NCBI GenBank assembly: GCA_902585265.1
Contig: CACICY010000001.1
Span: 1 to 64,000, forward strand
Length of the DNA: 64,000 nt
Direction: 5' to 3'
DNA from: an uncultured Pelagibacteraceae bacterium
GTDB lineage: Bacteria; Pseudomonadota; Alphaproteobacteria; Pelagibacterales; Pelagibacteraceae
A model generated the notes under the pieces. It was not told where the DNA came from. It searched no databases and worked only from the letters and a program-made list of their open reading frames with translations. Positions within the stretch are counted from its first letter, which is position 1. The number at the start of each line of letters is the position of its first letter. The translations under genes and the position numbers were made by a program. Below are positions 40,352-49,856 of this stretch, piece after piece.

Positions 40352-42117
40352 TAAACTAGTGTTCTACCCTTTCCGGTAATCTTTTTTTCTTTTTGATCTT
40401 TAGGGCCAAGTAACATTTGATTATGAGGTTTTCCAGAAGGTATCATTGGAAAACAGTTTTCTTGTTTATCTACAAGGCAATCAAAAATTACTGGTCGATC
40501 TGTGTTTAACATCTCAATGATCTTATCATCTAATTCTTCAGGTGTTTTTGCTCTTATGCCTACGCAACCATAAGCTTCTGCCATTTTAACAAAATCTGGT
40601 AATGCAGCTGTGTAACTTTCTGAATAATTTTTATCATGTAATAATTCCTGCCATTGTCTTACCATTCCCATATACTCATTATTCAAAATAAATATTTTTA
40701 TAGGCAAATTGTACTGAACTGCAGTTGACATTTCTTGCATAGTCATCAAAACAGACGCCTCGCCAGCAATATCAATTACTAATTTCTTAGGATGAGCAAT
40801 TTGGACACCAACTGCTGCTGGCAATCCATATCCCATTGTACCAAGACCTCCAGAAGTCATCCATCTATTTGGTTTATTGAATTTGTAGTGTTGAGCAGCC
40901 CACATTTGATGTTGGCCTACTTCAGTTGTTATATATGTATCTTTATCTTTAGTAAGTTCATATAATCTTTCAATCGCATATTGAGGTTTAATAGTTTCTT
41001 CACTACCAATGTAGTCTAATGATCTTTTAGATCTCCATTTCTGAATTTGTTCCCACCAATTTGATATTTGATGTTTGTTTGATTTAGAAAAATTATTTTT
41101 AGATTTTTTTAAAGTTTTTAGCGTTGATGTTAGAACTGACTTAATATCTCCCACAATTGCTAAATCTACTTTTACATTTTTATTTATTGAGGATGGATCT
41201 ATATCAATATGAACTTTTTTAGACTTAGGTGAGAACTCATCAATCTTACCAGTAATTCTATCATCAAACCTAGCACCAACATTTATCATTAAGTCACATG
41301 AATACATAGCGTTGTTTGCTTCGTAGGTTCCATGCATACCTAACATTCCTAAGAATTGATTATCATCAGCAGGAAAACAACCAAGACCTTGCAAAGTTGA
41401 AGTTATTGGAAAACCTGTTGCATAAACAAGTTCTCTTAAAAGCTCACTTGCCTTTGTGCCTGAATTAATTACTCCTCCCCCAGTATAAAAAATTGGTTTT
41501 TTTGCTTTAGTAATTAAACTAATTAATTCATCAATATTTTTTTGTGAGAAGTTGTTATGAGACTTTCCATTTAATTTTTTTAATTTTCTATAATTTTTAT
41601 ATTGAGCTTTTTGAAATTGTATATCTTTTGGAATATCAACTAAAACAGGTCCTGGTCTGCCTGTTGTTGCTACCTCAAAAGCTTTATGCATTATTTCAGC
41701 TAAGTCATTAACATCTTTGACTAACCAGTTATGTTTAGTACAAGGTCTAGTAATTCCGGTTGTGTCACATTCTTGAAATGCATCGGTACCAATTAAATGT
41801 GTTGGAACTTGTCCTGTGATGCAAACTAATGGGACGGAGTCCATGTAAGCGTCTGTTAACGCAGTAACAGCATTGGTGGCTCCAGGACCTGAAGTTACTA
41901 ACAATACACCTGGTTTTCCAGTTGATCTTGCATAGCCTTCTGCGGCGTGCCCTGCGCCCTGTTCATGTCTTACTAAAATATGTTTTATTGAGTTAAAATT
42001 TTTTAATTCATCATATATTGGAAGGACTGCTCCTCCCGGATAACCAAAAATATGACTAACATTTTGATCTTCCAAACATTTGAATACTATCTCAGCTCCT
42101 GAATAAAATTTTGGCAT
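40351..42117 (-). CDS. ilvB: Acetolactate synthase large (catalytic) subunit
   Basis: A 588-aa ThDP enzyme that makes acetolactate or acetohydroxybutyrate. The activating Glu is in VRHEQGAGHAAEGYAR and the ThDP/Mg motif begins with GEASVLMTMQE and ends NNEYMGMVRQWQ, which is the authentic AHAS C-terminal pattern. It is the first gene of ilvB-ilvH-ilvC-leuA, 52 bp downstream of miaA. Here GDG is replaced by GEA in the ThDP motif, a change seen in many alphaproteobacterial acetolactate synthases as far as I recall. Confidence 0.96.
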   Translation of the reverse strand: MPKFYSGAEIVFKCLEDQNVSHIFGYPGGAVLPIYDELKNFNSIKHILVRHEQGAGHAAEGYARSTGKPGVLLVTSGPGATNAVTALTDAYMDSVPLVCITGQVPTHLIGTDAFQECDTTGITRPCTKHNWLVKDVNDLAEIMHKAFEVATTGRPGPVLVDIPKDIQFQKAQYKNYRKLKKLNGKSHNNFSQKNIDELISLITKAKKPIFYTGGGVINSGTKASELLRELVYATGFPITSTLQGLGCFPADDNQFLGMLGMHGTYEANNAMYSCDLMINVGARFDDRITGKIDEFSPKSKKVHIDIDPSSINKNVKVDLAIVGDIKSVLTSTLKTLKKSKNNFSKSNKHQISNWWEQIQKWRSKRSLDYIGSEETIKPQYAIERLYELTKDKDTYITTEVGQHQMWAAQHYKFNKPNRWMTSGGLGTMGYGLPAAVGVQIAHPKKLVIDIAGEASVLMTMQEMSTAVQYNLPIKIFILNNEYMGMVRQWQELLHDKNYSESYTAALPDFVKMAEAYGCVGIRAKTPEELDDKIIEMLNTDRPVIFDCLVDKQENCFPMIPSGKPHNQMLLGPKDQKEKKITGKGRTLV

Positions 42118-42169
42118 TCAGTCAATCTAGCTGAAGTTGTACTGATTGGTCAAGTTATTGTGAGGATTT

Positions 42170-43078
42170 TTATAATTTTTTTATAAATTTTGAAAGAGCC
42201 TCAGCATCAAATTTTTGCCAATCTCTCATTTGACCTCTAGACCAAGTTCGCTGTCTTTTAGCGTATTGTCTAGTTTTTATGACAATATTTAGTTTTAAAT
42301 CATGCATAGAAATTTTTTTATCAATAAAATCTTTGATCTCTCTTATTCCTATAACTTTGAAGATATTGCTATCACTCTTCAAATTAAGCTTTAAAAAATC
42401 TTTTACCTCTTTAATAGCTCCATCTTTCATCATTTGATCTACTCTTTTAGAAATTTTACTGATTAGTTTATCTCTAGGATAATCAATATAAATTTTAATA
42501 AATTGATCATTTCGAAAAGATGGTTTTGTTTTCTTATACCATTCAAAAATTGATTTCTTTGTAAATGAAATAACTTCATAAGCTCTGATAGATCTTTGAA
42601 GATCAGTAGGATCAATCCTGTTTTTTACTAATGAATCATTTTTTAAAAGTTTTGAATAAAATTTTTTTTGACCTAAACTAATTTGCATTCGTCTTATTTT
42701 ATTACGAAAAGAAATTGGTATTTTTGGAATTTTAACCAAGCCATCAGTCAGTGCTTTAAAATAAAGACCGGTCCCACCAACTAAAACTGGTATTTTATTT
42801 TTATTTCTAATTTTTTTTATATTTTTTTTTGCTAATTTTAACCATTCCCCAGATGAAAAATCTTTTTTAACAGTTCTAAAGCCATATAAATGATGTTCTA
42901 TTTTTTTTAAATCAATTTCCAAAGGTCGAGCAGTCAATATCTTCAATTCTTTATACACCTGCATACTATCTGCATTTATAATTTCCCCATTTATTTTTTT
43001 AGCAATTTTTAATGCAAGTTTAGATTTGCCTGATGCTGTAGGACCTGAAATTAATATTATTTTGGACTTAAGGTCCAT
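42170..43078 (-). CDS. miaA: tRNA dimethylallyltransferase MiaA
   Basis: A 302-aa enzyme that adds an isopentenyl group to A37 of tRNAs reading UNN codons. The P-loop is GPTASGKSKLALKIA, NADSMQVYKEL is the conserved substrate segment, GGTGLYFKAL follows, and the C-terminal TRQYAKRQRTWSRGQ is a family signature. It lies 4 bp downstream of degP. Confidence 0.96.
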   Translation of the reverse strand: MDLKSKIILISGPTASGKSKLALKIAKKINGEIINADSMQVYKELKILTARPLEIDLKKIEHHLYGFRTVKKDFSSGEWLKLAKKNIKKIRNKNKIPVLVGGTGLYFKALTDGLVKIPKIPISFRNKIRRMQISLGQKKFYSKLLKNDSLVKNRIDPTDLQRSIRAYEVISFTKKSIFEWYKKTKPSFRNDQFIKIYIDYPRDKLISKISKRVDQMMKDGAIKEVKDFLKLNLKSDSNIFKVIGIREIKDFIDKKISMHDLKLNIVIKTRQYAKRQRTWSRGQMRDWQKFDAEALSKFIKKL

Positions 43079-43082
43079 TTGA

Positions 43083-44480
43083 TTATTTTAATTTAACACC
43101 AACATATGTTCTTTGATTTTGGTTATTATATATCGCAATCAGTAAGTTATTTTCATCACTTCTTAATTTCAATTTTACCACATTATCAAGATCACCTATT
43201 GTATTAATTTTTTTTCTATTAGCCTCAACAATAACATTATTTACTTGAAGATAATTAATTGGACTATCTTTATCTATTTTTGTAATTACTACTCCACTTG
43301 TACTCTTTGGAAGGTTTCTAGTCTCAATATCATCTTTACTTAATAAACGAACATCGATTTTTAAACCATCAATTCTCCTCACCTTTGGTTTTTCAATTAC
43401 AGGTTTTTGTGCTTTAAAGTCCTCGGATGTTTCTAATCTTCCAAGAACTATTTCTTTTGTAATTTCTCTTTTATTTCTCCAAACTTTTACAATTACTTTT
43501 TTTCCAACATCCGTTTCAGCAACAATTTTAGGTAATTCTTTCATTTCATTAATTGGTTTTCCATCAAACTCTAAAATTATATCACCAGGTTTAATTCCTC
43601 CTTTATCTGATGGACTATTATCAGCAACACTAGCAACCAGAGCACCTCTAGGTTTATCTAGCTTTTCTGCATCTGCTATTCCTTGATCTACAACTTGAAT
43701 TCTAACACCAAGCCATCCTCTTTTTGTTTCTCCAAATTCTATCAATTGATCAATAACTTTTTGAGCACTATTAGATGGGATAGCAAATCCTATTCCAATT
43801 GATCCAGACTGTCCAAGTATAGCTGTATTTATTCCAATGACATCTCCATTCATATTAAATAACGGTCCACCTGAATTTCCTTGATTTATTGAAGCATCAG
43901 TTTGAATATAATCTTCATATCTTGAAAGTCCTATGCTTCTATTTCTAGCAGAAATTATTCCTGCTGTTACTGTGCCTCCAAGACCGAATGGATTACCTAT
44001 CGCAATAACCCAATCTCCAATTCTGGCTTTATCTGAGTTGCCAAATTTTACTGGCTTAAATTTTTCGTCAGAGTCTATTTTTAATACCGCGATATCCATA
44101 CCTGCATCAGCACCAAGAACCTCAGCTTTATAATCTTGATCTCCGTTTACTCTGACAAATATATCTGATGCTCCTTGAATAACATGATTATTTGTTATTA
44201 CAATTCCATCTTCATTAATTATAAAGCCTGATCCTAATGCACTTGTTTGTCTTTGCTGAGGAGAACCAAACATATCTTCGAATGGTGAACCTGGTGGAAA
44301 TTCAAATGGTAAAGGATTTGATCTAGTCGTAACAGTAGTGGTAGTTGAAATATTTACAACTGATGGCATTAATCTTTCTGCTAAATCTGCAAATGATGAT
44401 GGAATTTCCTGAGCTTTAGAAATTGAAAAAAAGCTTATTGAAACTATTAATATTGATAAAATTTTGTACATATTTTTCAT
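43083..44480 (-). CDS. degP: Periplasmic serine protease DegP/HtrA
   Basis: About 465 aa from the ATG at 44480, which overlaps the DUF2065 stop as ATGA; an upstream in-frame start would add five residues. A signal peptide (cleavage near residue 24, after SKA) leads to a trypsin-like domain with ITNNHV (His), DMDIAVLKID (Asp) and QGNSGGPLFN (Ser), then two PDZ domains (about residues 255-345 and 370-460). It degrades and refolds envelope proteins. The group hflK-hflC-DUF2065-degP is a common alphaproteobacterial membrane-quality-control block. Confidence 0.95.
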   Translation of the reverse strand: MKNMYKILSILIVSISFFSISKAQEIPSSFADLAERLMPSVVNISTTTTVTTRSNPLPFEFPPGSPFEDMFGSPQQRQTSALGSGFIINEDGIVITNNHVIQGASDIFVRVNGDQDYKAEVLGADAGMDIAVLKIDSDEKFKPVKFGNSDKARIGDWVIAIGNPFGLGGTVTAGIISARNRSIGLSRYEDYIQTDASINQGNSGGPLFNMNGDVIGINTAILGQSGSIGIGFAIPSNSAQKVIDQLIEFGETKRGWLGVRIQVVDQGIADAEKLDKPRGALVASVADNSPSDKGGIKPGDIILEFDGKPINEMKELPKIVAETDVGKKVIVKVWRNKREITKEIVLGRLETSEDFKAQKPVIEKPKVRRIDGLKIDVRLLSKDDIETRNLPKSTSGVVITKIDKDSPINYLQVNNVIVEANRKKINTIGDLDNVVKLKLRSDENNLLIAIYNNQNQRTYVGVKLK

Positions 44481-44662
44481 GACTTTGAATACCAAATAAT
44501 TATAAATCCTATAATTGCAAATACCAATCCACCTGCTCTCAATTGTTTATCAGCTACAGCATCAAGTTTTTTTAACATATTTTTCATTTTTGATGGAAAT
44601 AAGGCATATAAAACACCTTCGATAAATAAGAAAAGACCAAATGCTATGATCAATTCTTTCAT
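44477..44662 (-). CDS. DUF2065 small membrane protein
   Basis: A 61-aa protein with two hydrophobic helices (about residues 3-20 and 43-58), of the DUF2065 (YjeT) type; the LRAGGLVFAIIGFIIIW segment is typical. It is placed, as often found, between hflC and a DegP gene. Function is unknown, presumably related to HflKC at the inner membrane. Confidence 0.85.
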   Translation of the reverse strand: MKELIIAFGLFLFIEGVLYALFPSKMKNMLKKLDAVADKQLRAGGLVFAIIGFIIIWYSKS

Positions 44663-44676
44663 GTTAACTAAAATTG

Positions 44677-45537
44677 TTATTTTTCTTTATTTCCAAAAAA
44701 CTTAAAAAATTCACTATCAGGAGATAATATCATTGATGTTTCTCCACCAATTAAAGCATTTTGGTAAGCTTGCATTGCTCTGTAAAAACCAAAAAATTCA
44801 GGGTCTTGTCCAAATGCATCAGCAAAAATTTTATTTTTTTGACCATCACCTTCCCCTTTCATAATTTCTGACTTTTTTTGAGCGTCAGCTAGAATAACAG
44901 TAACTTCCTTATCTGCTGTAGATGTTATAGTAACTGCCATCTCAGCACCTTTAGCTCTAAATTCTTTAGCTTCTCTCTCCCTTTCAGTTTGCATTCTTCT
45001 AAAGATTGCATCACTGTTTGCTTGAGGTAAATCAGCTCTTTTAATTCTTACGTCAACTATCTTAATACCAAAGTTTTCTGCTTCATTGTTAACACCTTGT
45101 TGAATCAAAGCCATTTGCTTTGATCTATCTTCAGATAATAATGTTTGTAGTTTTTGTTGACCTAATACATTTCTTATTCTCGAATTAATGATCGTTGCTA
45201 ATCTTGATCTCGCAACTCTTTCGTTTCCTACAGATATATAAAATTTTAATGGATCAATTATTTGAAATCGTGCAAATGCATCAACTATTAGACGTTTTTG
45301 ATCAGATGCAATTACCTCTTCAGGTGGAGTATCTAAATTTAAAACTCTTTTATCTAAAAACACTACGTTTTGAATAAAAGGTAGCTTAAAGTTTAAACCT
45401 GGCTTTAAAATAATTCTTTTAGGATCACCAAATTGAAGAACTATGGCTTGGTTTACTTCTTTAACTATAAATATTGAAAAGAATAAAGTTGCTCCTATTA
45501 AAATGATTATCGGTAATATAAATTTTCCAGCTTTCAT
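44677..45537 (-). CDS. hflC: HflC, membrane protease modulator
   Basis: A 286-aa SPFH/band-7 protein with one N-terminal membrane helix and most of the chain in the periplasm. The family segments VLQFGDPKRIILKPGLNFKLPF and ADLPQANSDAIFRRMQTEREREA are clear. HflC assembles with HflK into a large cage that controls FtsH. It abuts hflK. Confidence 0.95.
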   Translation of the reverse strand: MKAGKFILPIIILIGATLFFSIFIVKEVNQAIVLQFGDPKRIILKPGLNFKLPFIQNVVFLDKRVLNLDTPPEEVIASDQKRLIVDAFARFQIIDPLKFYISVGNERVARSRLATIINSRIRNVLGQQKLQTLLSEDRSKQMALIQQGVNNEAENFGIKIVDVRIKRADLPQANSDAIFRRMQTEREREAKEFRAKGAEMAVTITSTADKEVTVILADAQKKSEIMKGEGDGQKNKIFADAFGQDPEFFGFYRAMQAYQNALIGGETSMILSPDSEFFKFFGNKEK

Positions 45538-46637
45538 TAGTTTGTCCCTGATTTTAACTCTTGTAAAGGAAGATATGGCACAACTCCAGATCCTGAGTCT
45601 TTGTCAATTATAATTTTATTAATATCAGCAAGAACCTGCTCCATTGTCTCCAAATACATTCTTTCCTGAGTAACTTCTTTTGCTTTAGCGTACTCAGTGT
45701 AAATTGATAAAAATCTACTAGCTTCACCTTCTGCCTTTGCAACAACTTCTTTTTTATAAGCTTCAGCAGCTTGTAAAATTTTTGCAGCTTCTCCTCGAGC
45801 TCTTGGTATTACGTCATTCGCATAAGCCTCTGCTTCGTTTTTCGATCTTTCCATATCAGCTCTTGCAGCTTGTACATCTCTAAATGCATCTATTACTTGA
45901 TCTGGTGGGTCTGCTTTTTGCGTTTGAACTTGTGTAATTTGTACTCCACTCTCATATTCATCAAGTATTCCCTGAATAATGTCTTGGGTATCTCTTTCAA
46001 TTACCGCTCTTCCTTCTGTCAAAATTGGTTGAATATTTGATCTCGCAATTACTTCTCTCATTGCAGTTTCTGCTGCAGCTTTTACAGTTCCTTCTGGATC
46101 TTGAATTTTAAAAAGAAAATTACCAGCATCTTTTATTACCCAAAATACTGAAAAGTCAATGTTAACAATATTTTCATCACCAGTTAGCATCAAGCTTTCC
46201 TCTGGAACATCTGCAACACCACCACCTTGACCAAATCCACTATCTCTTTCTGATCTAAAACCAATATCCATTCTATTAACTTTAGTAACTTTAGGAGTTA
46301 ACACACTCTCAATTGGGAATGGAAAATGATAATTTAATCCTGGTTGAGTGGTATTTACAAACTTTCCAAATCTTAAAACCACACCCTGTTCATCAGGTAA
46401 AACTCTATACAAACCGCTCAATGCCCAAATTACAACTAAGATTATCAAGCCAAGTATAATTGGTTTTTTACCACCTGTACCACTTCCAGTAAATTTATTT
46501 ATTGTATCCTGTAGTTTTCGTATTGCCTCATCTAAATTAGGAGGTGTTGGGCCTCTTCTGAAACCTCCACCATTTCCACTTCCTCCACCACTTCCTGGAG
46601 GGCTTCCCCATGGGCTTTGATTTTTGTAAATCGTCAT
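45537..46637 (-). CDS. hflK: HflK, membrane protease modulator
   Basis: A 366-aa SPFH protein. A Gly/Pro-rich cytoplasmic start of about 60 residues (PWGSPPGSGGGSGNGGG type) precedes the membrane helix (about 62-82), then the band-7 domain with VLRFGKFVNTTQPGLNYHFPFP and the ARARGEAAKIL-like coiled-coil region. It is the HflC partner. The promoter must lie in the 53 bp shared with the divergent mrp gene. Confidence 0.95.
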   Translation of the reverse strand: MTIYKNQSPWGSPPGSGGGSGNGGGFRRGPTPPNLDEAIRKLQDTINKFTGSGTGGKKPIILGLIILVVIWALSGLYRVLPDEQGVVLRFGKFVNTTQPGLNYHFPFPIESVLTPKVTKVNRMDIGFRSERDSGFGQGGGVADVPEESLMLTGDENIVNIDFSVFWVIKDAGNFLFKIQDPEGTVKAAAETAMREVIARSNIQPILTEGRAVIERDTQDIIQGILDEYESGVQITQVQTQKADPPDQVIDAFRDVQAARADMERSKNEAEAYANDVIPRARGEAAKILQAAEAYKKEVVAKAEGEASRFLSIYTEYAKAKEVTQERMYLETMEQVLADINKIIIDKDSGSGVVPYLPLQELKSGTN

Positions 46638-46690
46638 TATGACATTCTATATAGTGTCTTTGTGAGCAAAAACAAGGTAAGTGTATTTTT

Positions 46691-47515
46691 ATGAATGATA
46701 AAAAAGTAGGTCTTAGTGACACAATGAAGGCAAAAACTGAGCCAAAAACCTTCAAAAGAAACCCAATTCCAGGCACTAAATTTACAATTGCAATATCTAG
46801 TGCAAAAGGTGGAGTTGGTAAATCCACTTTTGCTACAAATTTAGCTTTAGCCTTAAAAAAAGTTGGATGCAAAGTAGGAATTTTAGATGCTGATATTTAC
46901 GGACCATCTTTACCAAAACTTTTTTCTATAAATGAAAAGCCAGATAGTGACGGTCAAACTTTAAAACCAATTATAAAGTATGACATTCAATGTATGTCTA
47001 TTGGTTTTTTAACAGATGAGCAAACGCCAATGATCTGGAGAGGTCCAATGGTAACTAGTGCTATTAAAACATTTACTCAAAAAGTAGGTTGGAAAGATTT
47101 AGACTTTATTATTGTTGATATGCCTCCAGGTACAGGTGACACTCAATTAACATTTGCACAAGAAATTAGTGTAGATGGTGCGATTATAGTGTCAACTCCT
47201 CAGGAGATAGCACTCCAAGATGTAAAAAGAGGAATTAGAATGTTTGAAAAATTAAAAATAAATATTATTGGATTGATTGATAATATGAGTCATTTTATTG
47301 GCGATGACGGAAAAAAATATGCAATTTTTGGAGAGAATGGTGTTGAAAGAACCGCACAAGAATTTGAGAAGAAATTTTTAGGACAAATACCAATAAATCC
47401 TGATGTCGGAAAATATGGAGATATGGGAATTCCTATAGTCGAAAAAGATCCAGAACATGAAATTACAAAAATTTATTTAAAATTTGCTGAGGAAATTAAA
47501 CAATCTTATCTGTAA
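46691..47515 (+). CDS. mrp: Mrp/ApbC-type Fe-S cluster carrier ATPase
   Basis: A 274-aa MinD-like P-loop ATPase. The deviant Walker A is [17 protein letters not shown] (about residues 36-52), then [14 protein letters not shown] and [12 protein letters not shown]. The N-terminal MIP18/DUF59 domain found in many Mrp proteins is absent, leaving about 30 residues before the ATPase. The paired C-x-x-C of Fe-S binding Mrp proteins is not seen in the C-terminal part: the usual site reads [17 protein letters not shown] without cysteines, so cluster binding is doubtful. Confidence 0.9.
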   Translation: MNDKKVGLSDTMKAKTEPKTFKRNPIPGTKFTIAISSAKGGVGKSTFATNLALALKKVGCKVGILDADIYGPSLPKLFSINEKPDSDGQTLKPIIKYDIQCMSIGFLTDEQTPMIWRGPMVTSAIKTFTQKVGWKDLDFIIVDMPPGTGDTQLTFAQEISVDGAIIVSTPQEIALQDVKRGIRMFEKLKINIIGLIDNMSHFIGDDGKKYAIFGENGVERTAQEFEKKFLGQIPINPDVGKYGDMGIPIVEKDPEHEITKIYLKFAEEIKQSYL

Positions 47516-48443
47516 TTTCAAAAGCTTCCATAAGTTCATTCCACTCTCTTTTTGAAAGTCCAGATTTTTCTAAATTTATTTCCTCACCTTTCAATAATTT
47601 TTGAATAATAACTTTTCCTTTAGCAGAGACTTCTTTACCACCTACTCTATAATCCATGAATGCATCATAGGTAATAGGAACCCATTTTTTTAATGTATCT
47701 AGCATTATATCTGCATAAACTCTAATTTCATATTGAGCATGATGATCTGCACGTAATCTTAAAAAATTCATTAGATTTAATAAGTCTGTTTTCCAATACC
47801 ACTGTGTATATGTATTTAAAGTTAAATTCATTCTTGCTAACTCTCTAGCTAATCCTTTTTTATTTTCATCAATTGTAGAACCGTCAAATTTTTGATTAAG
47901 CATAGTTTCATAATTATCGTATGTTCTTTCAGCATCATTTTTTAAAAGTTCTAAAACTTCCTTTGCCTGATCTCCCTCAATCACATCACCTCTACCTTGT
48001 CTGTTTGCGATTGATTGAGCTGCTAAATTTTGAGGATCAGGTAAATAAAATTCTTTATCTAAAATTGAATATCTTGCAGAGTATTCATTGACGTTTGCTG
48101 TACGATGTCTAATCCATTGTCTTGCTATAAATATTGGTAATTTTACATGATATTTAATTTCACACATTTCGAATGGAGTGCTATGCCAATGACGCATTAG
48201 ATATTTTATCAGACCGCTATCTGTTGAAACCTGTTTAGTTCCTTTGCCATAAGAAACCCTTGCAGATTGAACAATTGAGCTATCATCTCCCATGTAGTCA
48301 ATGACTCTTATAAAGCCATGATCTAAGGCTGGCATTGCTTCATATAATACTTTTTCTAATTCAGGAGCAGTAACTCTTTTAGTTACATTCTCTTGGGATT
48401 GTTGATCTTTTATGTCGTTTATTTGTTCTTTTGTAAGTTTCAT
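47496..48443 (-). CDS. thyX: Flavin-dependent thymidylate synthase ThyX
   Basis: A 315-aa ThyX. The diagnostic motif [14 protein letters not shown] is at residues 112-125. It methylates dUMP using FADH2 and methylene-THF, and its presence usually means that no ThyA is encoded. The 3' end overlaps the convergent mrp by 20 bp and its start faces the ssrA promoter region. Confidence 0.96.
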   Translation of the reverse strand: MKLTKEQINDIKDQQSQENVTKRVTAPELEKVLYEAMPALDHGFIRVIDYMGDDSSIVQSARVSYGKGTKQVSTDSGLIKYLMRHWHSTPFEMCEIKYHVKLPIFIARQWIRHRTANVNEYSARYSILDKEFYLPDPQNLAAQSIANRQGRGDVIEGDQAKEVLELLKNDAERTYDNYETMLNQKFDGSTIDENKKGLARELARMNLTLNTYTQWYWKTDLLNLMNFLRLRADHHAQYEIRVYADIMLDTLKKWVPITYDAFMDYRVGGKEVSAKGKVIIQKLLKGEEINLEKSGLSKREWNELMEAFEITDKIV

Positions 48444-48453
48444 GATTAAATTA

Positions 48454-48483
48454 TTGAATCTCTTGTATTTGGTTTTATATTAA
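48454..48483 (+). promoter_or_regulatory. Candidate sigma-70 promoter of ssrA
   Basis: TTGAAT (48454-48459) and TATTAA (48478-48483) are separated by 18 bp and would start transcription near 48490, just before the acceptor piece of the tmRNA. It lies in the 5' leader of divergent thyX. Confidence 0.5.
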
Positions 48484-48489
48484 TAGTGT

Positions 48490-48746
48490 TGGTTTTCCAA
48501 CTATGACGATAAACGAATTTCGTAATAACCATTACGGACGTGGGGGCAGTACCCACCACCTCCACCATTTACAACTTAAGGGGGTGAATTAGGATCGACG
48601 GGTGTCTAAAAGTTGTTCTTTCGTTCGGTATTGTTCCGCCGTGATGGGCTAATTTATAAATGCTAACGAAAGTTACGCACTTGCAGCTTAATTAATTTAC
48701 TAATTAAGTTACGGGGTTTGGGGCACCTGGCAACAGAACGCCCCTT
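48490..48746 (+). ncRNA. ssrA: tmRNA, circularly permuted two-piece form; tag ANESYALAA
   Basis: The acceptor piece comes first: a T arm (GTGGG 48540-48544 with CCCAC 48552-48556), then CACCTCC and an encoded ACCA ending at 48567. After a 12-nt spacer the coding piece begins GGGGGTG at 48580, which pairs with CACCTCC, and continues with the GGATCGACGGG block typical of tmRNA 5' ends. The resume frame at 48662-48691 reads Ala-Asn-Glu-Ser-Tyr-Ala-Leu-Ala-Ala-stop, and an 8-bp hairpin (CTTAATTA/TAATTAAG, 48687-48708) follows. The final GGGGC...GCCCC hairpin is the integration site of the adjacent element. The 5' end is approximate. Confidence 0.92.
48721..48746 (+). repeat. attL: 26-bp repeat in the ssrA terminal hairpin
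   Basis: Identical over 26 bp to 54157-54182; the core reads GGGCACCTGGCAACAGAACG and continues into CCCCTT. The GGGGC/GCCCC stem is intact but the bases after it are CCTTATTCG rather than a T run. Confidence 0.92.
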
Positions 48747-48750
48747 CCTT

Positions 48751-48819
48751 ATTCGTGATTCTCTAATCATAGCAACGTTAATAATCGAGTGTAGGTCTTT
48801 TACTCGTCCTGTACTCGTC
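48751..48819 (+). promoter_or_regulatory. Left-end integrase/excision and control site cluster
   Basis: ACTCGTC occurs at 48802-48808 and again at 48813-48819, spaced 11 bp, with an inverted CGAGT at 48786-48790. ATTCGTGATT at 48751-48760 is the reverse complement of AATCACGAAT at 50115-50124. Similar ACTCG repeats with the same 11-bp spacing occur near attR. This is what arm-type integrase or excisionase sites look like. Confidence 0.6.
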
Positions 48820-48839
48820 ACAGAAAGGAAAAAGTTGTT

Positions 48840-49856
48840 ATGTACTATCGTAAAACAAAAAAAGGAAAGTTTATCTTTGAGATAAATAAAAAAGGAGCTC
48901 CACGTATTTCTAAATCTTTTACTGATCTAAAGTTAGGAAAAAGATGGGCTGCTAAAGTAGAGCTGCAGATTGAAAATAATGAGTATGAAGATTTATCAAT
49001 CGCAACAAAGACAGATCTAAAACACGTATTAATAAAATACAGAGATGAGATCACATCAAAGAAAAAAGGACACAAAGAGGAAGCAGCAAAACTAAATGTT
49101 TTGATTAGGCATAAGATTGCATTTACTACGTTAATGAAATTGAAGCCACATCACATACATCAGCTGCAGCAGGAATTTTTAAAAACAAGAGCACCTGCTA
49201 CTGTAAATAAATATTTAAGTTTATTACGTAATACCTGGAGGAGCTGCAAGAAAGTTTGGGGCATAACATTGCCTCCTTATAATCCTTTTGAGTTAATCTC
49301 TTTTGAGAAAGTAAAAGACGCTAGAGAACGTATATTAACCATCAAAGAATATGACCATCTGTTGATGGAGTGCAGTAATAGCAATCTACCACAATTAAAA
49401 GACATAGTAATCTTTGCCTACGAAACAGGGGCAAGACAGGGCGAGATAGTTAAGCTGCTTAATCATGACGTTAATTTAGAAAACTCAACCTGCACATTTA
49501 GGGACACAAAAAATGGGGACGATCGAACGATCCCTCTAACTTATGCTGCTCTTGATATACTAAAAAGAAATAGATTTAGTATTAGACCATTTGATGTTTT
49601 AGCAAGACGTATTAGGAAACATTTCAGCAGAGCTTGTAAGAGATCCAAGATCCATGATTTTAGATTCCATGATCTACGTGCTTGTTTCTGTACCAATGCA
49701 TTATTAAGTGGAATGACGATCCCACAGGTTGCTGCCATTTCTGGTCATAAGGATTGGAGTCAATTAAAGAGATATACTCGGATCAAGGCAACAGATCTTA
49801 CAGACCACGTTAATAAGATCTCATCAATACGAGAATTTAAGAAAATAAATAAATAA
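48840..49856 (+). CDS. int: Tyrosine recombinase integrase
   Basis: A 338-aa phage-type integrase. An N-terminal arm-binding-like segment (about residues 1-50, basic and beta-rich), a SAM-like core-binding domain (about 55-150), and the catalytic domain with R199 (TGARQGEI), K224, H277 and R280 (FHDLR), H303 (SGHKDW) and the nucleophile Y312. All catalytic residues are present. The start ATG follows AGAAAGGA with a suitable spacing. It lies 93 bp from attL and is read in the same direction as ssrA. It should catalyse excision and integration at the ssrA hairpin. Confidence 0.95.
   Translation: MYYRKTKKGKFIFEINKKGAPRISKSFTDLKLGKRWAAKVELQIENNEYEDLSIATKTDLKHVLIKYRDEITSKKKGHKEEAAKLNVLIRHKIAFTTLMKLKPHHIHQLQQEFLKTRAPATVNKYLSLLRNTWRSCKKVWGITLPPYNPFELISFEKVKDARERILTIKEYDHLLMECSNSNLPQLKDIVIFAYETGARQGEIVKLLNHDVNLENSTCTFRDTKNGDDRTIPLTYAALDILKRNRFSIRPFDVLARRIRKHFSRACKRSKIHDFRFHDLRACFCTNALLSGMTIPQVAAISGHKDWSQLKRYTRIKATDLTDHVNKISSIREFKKINK

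Noticed and set aside
46348..46872. Proline-rich plus-strand frame and a minus-strand frame around the hflK start
   Set aside because: Both are shadows of the Gly/Pro-rich hflK N terminus and of mrp.
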